This document shows positions 1 to 4,831 of a stretch of 6,081 bases of DNA, piece by piece (positions within the stretch are counted from its first letter, which is position 1; every line of letters starts with the position of its first letter). The notes under the pieces are model-generated. The model ran no database searches. It was not told the DNA's origin and saw only the letters and a program-made list of their open reading frames with translations. Location of the stretch: positions 1 through 6,081 of the forward strand of contig JAGQHR010000223.1 in the NCBI GenBank assembly GCA_020431745.1, in the 5' to 3' direction. The position numbers and the translations under genes are program-made. Source of the DNA: Candidatus Eiseniibacteriota bacterium (GTDB taxonomy: Bacteria; Eisenbacteria; RBG-16-71-46; CAIMUX01).

Positions 1-1064
1 CCCGACAGGACGCCGTCGCAGGTGGCGCACGAGATGCTCGACCCGGACCCGCTGGTCTGGAAGCCCGCGGCGAAGGAGTTGGCGAAGTGGGTATCACAAT
101 CGGTGTATCCGCCCGGGAAGCCCTCGTTGATGCCCCAGGAGTTCTGGACCACGTCCGGCACATCGGCGATCGTGCCGATGTTGCCGTCCGGGTTCATGAA
201 CCACTGGAACGCGTTGATGACGTCGTTGTCGAACTCGCCGCCGACACCCTGATTGATGGCGTTGCAGGCGATCCACTCGGCGCCCCAGGCCACGCCGACC
301 GTGTCGTTCGTGGTCGAGCTGCGTCCCGTCATCGTTCCCATGGTGTGGGTGCCGTGGCCGTGGCCGTCGCTCGGGAAGCTGGAAGATCCCAAAGCGTCCA
401 ACCAAGCTTCCGCGGCCGGCACGTGGGTCCCCCGCCAGCGGGAGGCCAGCGCCGGGTGGTTGCCGTCCACTCCCGTGTCCAACCCACCGATCAGCGAGCC
501 CGTGCCGTCGATGCCCAGCTCGTACCAGACGCGGTCCGCGTTGATGGCACGGAGGCCCGGTGGAACGAAGTTGGCCCGATTCGACGTCCCCGGCGTCCCC
601 AGCTCGTTCTGCTCGGACTGCGGCATGGACACCGGCTCGATCAGGACCGGCTTCCAGTTCAGCTCGATCCGCTGAACATCGTCCCGCTGCGCGATTTCGC
701 GAACGGTTTCGCGGGTGGCTTGGATGACCAGACAGTTGGAGATCCAGTAGCTCGTGTAGCCGAGGACCTTCCCTTCGACCAGCGCGTCGTCGAGCCAGGC
801 CTTGAACGGATCCTGGGTGTGCTGCTGGGCTTGCAGGGCCGAGACGACGGCGGTGAATCGTTCGAGACGATTGGCCCCGTCCGCTTCTAGCTGGGCATCG
901 AGCGTCGCGATCGGTGCCTCCTGGAGGTACGCGATGATGCTGATCGGATCCGCCGCGTTGCCCGAATCGAGCTCGGCTTGGACCGCCGGATGGAGCGTGG
1001 CTGCTCCCGCCGCGGATGCGCAGAGCCAAATGGACAGGGCTCCGGCCGTGAGCTGAAGACGCAT
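1..1064 (-). CDS. Secreted S8 (subtilisin-like, bacillopeptidase F-like) serine protease, 3' end cut by window
   Basis: This is the N-terminal 354 residues of an exported subtilase that should cleave proteins outside the cytoplasm. The ATG at 1064 follows a strong GGAAGGAG at a 7-nt gap. Residues 1-22 look like a Sec signal peptide: Arg2, a hydrophobic core, then Ala-rich ASAAGAA. Residues about 30-140 resemble an I9-type inhibitory propeptide. The catalytic domain begins near residue 185. Asp196 in LDTGVDGNHP and His237 in GHGHGTHTMG are the first two triad residues. The strand VVQNSWG (306-311) followed by TDCD (321-324) is typical of bacillopeptidase F-like enzymes. The catalytic Ser (GTSMA) must lie beyond the left edge. 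The usual AGNEG oxyanion motif is not seen by residue 354, where a Cys-containing stretch (SCATCDG) appears instead. Third positions stay G/C-rich to the edge, so no frameshift is apparent. The family call is firm; the substrate is unknown. Confidence 0.9.
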   Translation of the reverse strand, partial: MRLQLTAGALSIWLCASAAGAATLHPAVQAELDSGNAADPISIIAYLQEAPIATLDAQLEADGANRLERFTAVVSALQAQQHTQDPFKAWLDDALVEGKVLGYTSYWISNCLVIQATRETVREIAQRDDVQRIELNWKPVLIEPVSMPQSEQNELGTPGTSNRANFVPPGLRAINADRVWYELGIDGTGSLIGGLDTGVDGNHPALASRWRGTHVPAAEAWLDALGSSSFPSDGHGHGTHTMGTMTGRSSTTNDTVGVAWGAEWIACNAINQGVGGEFDNDVINAFQWFMNPDGNIGTIADVPDVVQNSWGINEGFPGGYTDCDTHFANSFAAGFQTSGSGSSISCATCDGVLS

Positions 1065-1071
1065 GGGTGAA

Positions 1072-1079
1072 CTCCTTCC
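1072..1079 (-). promoter_or_regulatory. Ribosome binding site of the S8 protease gene
   Basis: The minus strand reads GGAAGGAG, ending 7 nt before the ATG at 1064. It is the best Shine-Dalgarno match in the window and fixes the protease start. Confidence 0.8.
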
Positions 1080-1186
1080 CCGTACGAGTTGGATTGAGTG
1101 GGATCGCGACTCTACCCCGTCGGGGGATCGGGCGTCGGGGCCGCAACGCCGGGATCGTCGCCGGTGGCGGTAAGGTCGCGCGGACG

Positions 1187-1214
1187 ATGATACCAGACTC
1201 CCTGGGACATCCAA
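1187..1214 (-). promoter_or_regulatory. Candidate sigma-70 promoter with extended -10 for the S8 protease
   Basis: On the minus strand, TTGGAT (1214-1209) is followed after 16 nt by TATCAT (1192-1187). A TGG directly before TATCAT forms an extended -10 element. Transcription would start near 1180 and leave a leader of about 115 nt before the protease ATG. The hexamers are seen directly; promoter activity is inferred. Confidence 0.5.
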
Positions 1215-1330
1215 GCGGATGGTGGGACGGGTCGGGGGAAATACTGCCAGGGGTACGGAGTTGCGGCTTCGGTCGCCCGGACGCCGGGTGGGGCGGCGGG
1301 CTGCGATGGGAGTTGTCGGCGCCGGTGGTT

Positions 1331-1405
1331 GGTGCGGGCGGTCAGCCCGGTGTTCGGTGCGGGCGGTCAGCTGGGCGTTTGGTGCGGGCGGTGAGCTCGG
1401 TGGTC
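1331..1405. repeat. 25-bp tandem repeat, three units
   Basis: The 15-mer GGTGCGGGCGGTCAG occurs at 1331 and 1356, and again with one change (GGTGCGGGCGGTGAG) at 1381, giving a strict 25-bp period. The rest of each unit is a looser match, and a degenerate fourth unit may follow. The period is not a multiple of three, which fits non-coding DNA. It differs in sequence from the 12-bp array about 50 bp away. Confidence 0.75.
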
Positions 1406-1454
1406 GAGTCCGGTGGTCGGTGCCGGAGGTTCGCCCCGGCGGCCGGGTCTGTTT

Positions 1455-1586
1455 CAGGTGTCGACTCGGAGGTCGACTCAGGTGTCGACTCAGGTGTCGA
1501 CTCGGAGGTCGCCGCGGAGGTCGACTCAGGTGTCGACTCGGAGGTCGACTCAGGTGTCGACTCAGGTGTCGACTCGGAGGTCGCCG
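1455..1586. repeat. 12-bp minisatellite with 72-bp higher-order period, overlapping the HNH stop codon
   Basis: There are eleven contiguous 12-bp units of three types on the plus strand: A = CAGGTGTCGACT, B = CGGAGGTCGACT, C = CGGAGGTCGCCG. Their order is A B A A C B A B A A C. The 60 bp at 1455-1514 and 1527-1586 are identical, so the array has a perfect 72-bp higher-order period. Units A and B each hold the palindrome GTCGAC, nine copies in 132 bp. Read in the HNH gene's frame on the minus strand, unit A encodes VDT-stop, B encodes VDLR and C encodes GDLR. The gene ends in the first A unit it meets (stop at 1562-1564). Confidence 0.95.
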
Positions 1587-4429
1587 CGGTAGGTGCGGAA
1601 AGGTCGGTGACCGCGCCGCGCTTTCGGTCCCAGCACCCAGCGGAGTCCCAGGTTCGCGTTGCCCGAAGCCTGCAGGTGTCCCTCGTGGATCGAGTGCAGG
1701 TGGTGGCCGTAGCAGGTCGCGACCAGGTTCTCCATCTCGTCGCTGCCCTGCCGGGAGCGCAGCTCGACGTGATGTCCGTGTAGGTCGTTGCGTTTGGAGC
1801 AGCCCGGCGGCTGACAGAGGTACTGGTCGCGTTCGTGGATGCGCCACCAGCGCGGCTTGCGCTTGGGATCGACGCGCTTCCAGGTGTCGACCGCGTCGCG
1901 GACGAGGATCATGAAGGCAGCCCAGGGCGGCAACGGCCCGACCCGCGCATGGACCCGGTCCAAGAAGGCGTCCAAGTCTTCGCGCAGCTCGCGCGGTGCC
2001 CAGAAGGAGATGCGGCAGAAGTCGTAGCCGAGGGAACCGTCGGCACGCCCGATGCCGCCGAGGTCCAATGTCTGCCGGCCCCGCGGATAGAGATGGGATC
2101 CGACGAGGACGGCATCGTCGCAGACGGCGAGCAGGGCGAGGTCGACGAGCAGCTCGAGCCGTCGCATGAGCGGTGGGCACGCCGCGGGATCGAGCGTGAG
2201 ATCGAGCGTGAGATCGGGCTCGGCGTGTTCACCGCCGCCGGACGCACAGCCGCCGGGCCCATCATTGCGGTACCCACTCCGAGCGTGTCCGTCCTCGCCG
2301 CGCTGGCCGTCGGCGCCCCCGTGCTCGGCGTCGTGCGTCGATGCGTGCGCAGCGGCAGCGTGGGCTGAGGCGTGCGCGGCGGCGTCGTGCGCAACAGCGT
2401 CGTCGTGCGTCGAGGCGTGCGCAGCGGCGGCGTGGGCTGAGGCGTGCGCGGCGGCGAGCACCGCGTCGTCGTGCGCTGAGGCGTGCGCGGCGGCATCGTG
2501 CGCAGCGGTGGCGTGCGCTGCGGCGGCGAGCACGGCATCGGCTTCGAGATCGGTGCACACCCCGGGCCGCACGAGGTGGGTGCGCAGGTCGGTGTCCGTC
2601 CATCCGTGCTGCCGAAGGATCCGGACGAGCCGCACATCGAGCCCCGAAAGCGGCAGCGGGTCGAGCACCTGCGAGGGGAGGAGCGAGACCGCAGCGTCGC
2701 TTCCCGGATGCACGCCGGCGACCCCGACCACCGTCACAGTCGCAGTCGCAGGCACAGTCGCAGTCGCAGCCGCACCGCCTTGCCCAAGGAAGGGCTGCTC
2801 GTCATCGCACTCCGCGCCCCGGGCACTGGCTTCGCGGGACAGGGTGTCGCGCAGGACACCCAGCTTCTCGCGGAGAAAGAGCTCGCGCTCGAGCTGCCGG
2901 ACGGTGACGCAGCGCGCGCGGGACAGCCACGCTCGGGATCGTCCCCGCTCGATCGAACGCAGCAACCCGAGCTTGGACGCACCGATCAACCCTTCGAGGA
3001 ACGCTTCGCGCAGATCCGGACGCCGCCGCAGCTGCCGGGCTTCCGATCGGAGCGCGCGATGGGTGCGCGGCGCCAGGTGCAGCACCGCCACCGCCATCGA
3101 CTCGTGGGAGGGCAGACCGAGATGGAGCGGGGCCGCGAGCTCTTCGAGATGGAGGAGGACGCGCAGCGCCAGCACGCGAATCGGTGCCGCCAGCGTCCGA
3201 ATCTCCTCGATCCGTTCGACGAAGGTCGCGGGGAAGGTCGTGTCGATGGGAGTGGGAGCCTCTGCGAGCAGCTCCGCGAACTCCTCGAGCTGCAGGTCGA
3301 CGTCGGCGAGCGTGTCCTCCGCCTCCCCGATCGCCTCCGGGGTCGCCTCGGACACGAACGGGGTGACCTCGCTCCGTACTTCCTCGGGAGACCCGTCGGC
3401 GGAACCCTCCGCATGATCGCGAGCCGCGGAGCCGACGTGGGTGTCCGAGCCAGAGAACGGCACGGCGACTTCCGGAGCTGACGGACGCGCGCGCAGATCG
3501 CGGGTCAGACGTGCCCTCGCGTCCCGGTGCAATCGGTCGCGCAGATCACGCTGGATGCGCTGCTCCCGCGGATCTGCAGGGAGCGCGTCCGGTTCGGCGA
3601 AGGACGGCTCCACGGGCGAGGTTGCCGGGGCGAGTGCGGCCGACGAGGAAGCTTCCGCGAGCATCGCCGCGACGCACGCGTGGCGCGGAGCCTCGTATCC
3701 CAGAACCAGGCGGGCAGAGCGCAGCCCCTCTTCGAACGCCAAGCGCGCCGCCACCGGCGCCTCGAAAGAGACCCGCCGCCCATCCACCTCCAGGTCGTCG
3801 ATCCCGGCGCCATCGGCCCCGACCGTCTCCCCGGCACCCGTCTCGCGCCCACCGGCTGTACGTGTGCCGTCATCACCTGCGCCGGCTGCCCGTGTGCCGA
3901 CGGATCGGTCATCGGCCGCGGCCGCGGCCGCGGCCGCATCTTCCGATGCGATCTGGCGGACGACGGTGTGCAGCTCGGACACGGTGGAACGGGCCGCAAG
4001 GGTGATCCACCACGTGGCGTTCTCCGCATCCACGACGGGCCGGATCGCCAGAGCCTGGCACGGCGACAGCCTTCCTTCGCACAACGCCGCACGCACCGCC
4101 GGTACGCCATCGGCCAAACGGGACAACGCGACGCGACGCTTCGCCGTGCTCGGCGTCATCTCCACGGCTTCCACACAGTAGTCGTGGAAGCTCGCGTAGC
4201 CGAGGCGCCGATAGATGCGTTGCTCGAGCACGGGGCGCAGGGCATCGCCTTCCGCCAGCGCGACCGCGGACTCCGCACGGGCCAATGTCTGCCACCGCGC
4301 GACGAGATCGTCGACGACGGCTCGCGTCGAGCGCGAGGATGGCCCGTACGGCGGACTCGTCTCGCGGATCTGATCCCCGAACGGAGATGCGGATCGGATC
4401 CACGAAAGATCAGCGGCAGTTGAAAGCAA
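1562..4429 (-). CDS. Large HNH endonuclease-family protein with DUF222-like N-terminus and low-complexity repeats
   Basis: This is a probable nuclease of the DUF222/13E12-like plus HNH architecture, about 955 aa from the preferred TTG start at 4429. That TTG has GGTGGAG 8 nt upstream. The frame stays open to a TTG at 4597, with an ATG at 4558, but neither has a ribosome site. Residues about 38-164 form a helical, DNA-binding-like N-terminus with RRLGYASFHDYC and GRLSPCQALAIRP segments. Poly-Ala follows at about 165-172, then a long Ala/Glu/Asp-rich linker and a helical middle region. A His/Ala repeat tract lies at about 633-703. The C-terminal HNH domain shows Cys872, HGHH at 884-887, Asn901, Cys906, His909-910 and His915, the usual zinc and catalytic pattern of this fold. 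The last residues, GDLRVDT, lie in a 12-bp minisatellite. The target and biological role are unknown; defence, mobile-element and housekeeping roles are all open. Confidence 0.85.
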   Translation of the reverse strand: MLSTAADLSWIRSASPFGDQIRETSPPYGPSSRSTRAVVDDLVARWQTLARAESAVALAEGDALRPVLEQRIYRRLGYASFHDYCVEAVEMTPSTAKRRVALSRLADGVPAVRAALCEGRLSPCQALAIRPVVDAENATWWITLAARSTVSELHTVVRQIASEDAAAAAAAADDRSVGTRAAGAGDDGTRTAGGRETGAGETVGADGAGIDDLEVDGRRVSFEAPVAARLAFEEGLRSARLVLGYEAPRHACVAAMLAEASSSAALAPATSPVEPSFAEPDALPADPREQRIQRDLRDRLHRDARARLTRDLRARPSAPEVAVPFSGSDTHVGSAARDHAEGSADGSPEEVRSEVTPFVSEATPEAIGEAEDTLADVDLQLEEFAELLAEAPTPIDTTFPATFVERIEEIRTLAAPIRVLALRVLLHLEELAAPLHLGLPSHESMAVAVLHLAPRTHRALRSEARQLRRRPDLREAFLEGLIGASKLGLLRSIERGRSRAWLSRARCVTVRQLERELFLREKLGVLRDTLSREASARGAECDDEQPFLGQGGAAATATVPATATVTVVGVAGVHPGSDAAVSLLPSQVLDPLPLSGLDVRLVRILRQHGWTDTDLRTHLVRPGVCTDLEADAVLAAAAHATAAHDAAAHASAHDDAVLAAAHASAHAAAAHASTHDDAVAHDAAAHASAHAAAAHASTHDAEHGGADGQRGEDGHARSGYRNDGPGGCASGGGEHAEPDLTLDLTLDPAACPPLMRRLELLVDLALLAVCDDAVLVGSHLYPRGRQTLDLGGIGRADGSLGYDFCRISFWAPRELREDLDAFLDRVHARVGPLPPWAAFMILVRDAVDTWKRVDPKRKPRWWRIHERDQYLCQPPGCSKRNDLHGHHVELRSRQGSDEMENLVATCYGHHLHSIHEGHLQASGNANLGLRWVLGPKARRGHRPFRTYRGDLRVDT
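2188..2211. repeat. 12-bp direct duplication within the HNH gene
   Basis: GATCGAGCGTGA occurs twice back to back at 2188 and 2200. On the coding strand it gives the duplicated Leu-Thr-Leu-Asp segment (DLTLDLTLDPA). The copy is in frame and keeps the protein open. Confidence 0.85.
2321..2533. repeat. In-frame 72/66-bp degenerate repeats encoding a His/Ala tract
   Basis: Units start at 2331, 2403 and 2469, with spacings of 72 and 66 bp. The first 54 bp of units one and two differ at two positions. The 20-mer GCTGAGGCGTGCGCGGCGGC is exact at 2364, 2436 and 2475. The encoded tract, about residues 633-703 of the HNH protein, repeats motifs such as AAAHASAH and AAAHASTHDD, and carries 14 His in about 71 residues. 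It looks disordered or loosely helical and could bind metal, but no known domain is recognised. Confidence 0.85.
2735..2770. repeat. 18-bp duplication built on a CAGTCG hexamer within the HNH gene
   Basis: The segments 2735-2752 and 2753-2770 match at 17 of 18 positions and are made of CAGTCG-like hexamers. On the coding strand they give an Ala/Thr/Val tract (ATATVPATATVTVV). The period is a multiple of three, so the reading frame is preserved. Confidence 0.8.
3914..3937. repeat. (GGCCGC)4 microsatellite encoding poly-alanine
   Basis: Four perfect GGCCGC hexamers encode the eight-alanine run at about residues 165-172 of the HNH protein. The run sits between the DUF222-like region and the linker. 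The tract is alternating and self-complementary, and so prone to slippage; gain or loss of a unit would change the run by two alanines. Confidence 0.85.
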
Positions 4430-4437
4430 GACAGGCA

Positions 4438-4444
4438 CTCCACC
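4438..4444 (-). promoter_or_regulatory. Ribosome binding site deciding the HNH gene start
   Basis: The minus strand reads GGTGGAG, with GGAG 8 nt before the TTG at 4429. The upstream candidate starts (ATG 4558, TTG 4597) have no comparable site, and the codons between 4597 and 4430 lack the strong G/C third-position bias seen further in. Confidence 0.55.
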
Positions 4445-4491
4445 GATGTGGTCGGGATTCGGGCGATGCGAGCCAAAACGGCCGCCCTGTG

Positions 4492-4519
4492 CGAGCGAAC
4501 GGACACGAGCGAACGGACA
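4492..4519. repeat. Perfect 14-bp tandem duplication upstream of the HNH gene
   Basis: CGAGCGAACGGACA is present at 4492-4505 and again at 4506-4519 with no mismatch. Fourteen is not a multiple of three, so a recent duplication would break a reading frame. This supports placing the HNH start downstream at 4429 and treating this stretch as leader. Confidence 0.85.
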
Positions 4520-4568
4520 GCGGCCAACGTGCGAGGCGTCGGACTTGTTCGCGACCATGGATATACGC

Positions 4569-4597
4569 AGAGTAATGCAGGAAGTTGCAGGATACAA
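4569..4597 (-). promoter_or_regulatory. Weak promoter candidate for the HNH gene
   Basis: On the minus strand, TTGTAT (4597-4592) is followed after 17 nt by TACTCT (4574-4569), inside the AT-richer patch. Transcription would start near 4562 and give a leader of about 130 nt that includes the 14-bp duplication. The -10 match is poor, so this is a suggestion only. Confidence 0.3.
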
Positions 4598-4831
4598 CGA
4601 AAAAACGTTCGGTCTTACAGATTATCGATTGTCATACTCCCGTGGCGGCGAAAAGAAGCAGCGAGGTTGCGCAAACCACCGGTTCGATCCAGCACGCCCG
4701 GCAGGGCGGCCCAGAGAGCACCACTCCCGCCGGCCGCCCACGGCGTGCCACACTCGACGTGTCTCCGACCGCGTGGGATCCATTCCGGGCGCGAGGCCTC
4801 GCCGAACCCCGACGATTCCGCATCCGGTCAA

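Larger units (their letters stand above)
1065..1561. other. Intergenic region between the HNH gene and the S8 protease gene
   Basis: This 497-bp gap holds, from right to left, most of a 12-bp tandem array that begins inside the HNH gene, a 25-bp tandem repeat, and the promoter and ribosome binding site of the protease. No hairpin followed by a T-run is visible downstream of the HNH stop. The open plus-strand frames here are judged spurious. The tract from about 1215 to 1330 shows nothing recognisable. Confidence 0.7.
4430..4831. other. Intergenic region between the amidohydrolase and HNH genes
   Basis: This 402-bp gap separates the amidohydrolase stop from the preferred HNH start. It holds a locally AT-richer patch at about 4560-4640, a weak promoter candidate and a 14-bp tandem duplication. 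A short GC hairpin at 4695-4708 has no following T-run, so no clear terminator is seen. If the HNH protein really starts at 4558 or 4597, the right part of the gap shrinks accordingly. Confidence 0.6.

Noticed and set aside
1..110. Frameshift in the protease near the left edge
   Set aside because: The other frames do not restore subtilase motifs, and G/C third-position bias continues in the called frame to the edge.
87..890. Long plus-strand frame of 267 codons opposite the protease
   Set aside because: The minus strand encodes a clear subtilase with Asp and His motifs over the same bases; the plus frame has no recognisable domain and is a GC-rich shadow.
1435..1447. Hairpin CCCGG-CGG-CCGGG as a terminator for the HNH gene
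   Set aside because: The stem is short with a 3-nt loop and no following T-run; in DNA this GC-rich such pairs are expected by chance.
1455..1586. Possible CRISPR array
   Set aside because: Units are 12 bp, contiguous and without unique spacers; this is a minisatellite.
1067..1783. Plus-strand frame of 238 codons reading the 12-bp array as an acidic VDSG/VDSE repeat protein
   Set aside because: It overlaps the protease promoter and ribosome site and the antisense 3' end of the HNH gene, including the conserved HNH residues. No ribosome site is seen and its composition only mirrors the repeat.
2166..3481. Long plus-strand frames of 416 and 332 codons opposite the HNH gene
   Set aside because: They are low-complexity, Ser/Arg/Ala-rich translations of the antisense of a continuous HNH reading frame, with no domain or ribosome site.
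4695..4708. Hairpin CGCCC-GGCA-GGGCG as a terminator for the amidohydrolase gene
   Set aside because: The stem is only 5 bp, lies over 120 bp after the stop and has no T-run on the minus strand.
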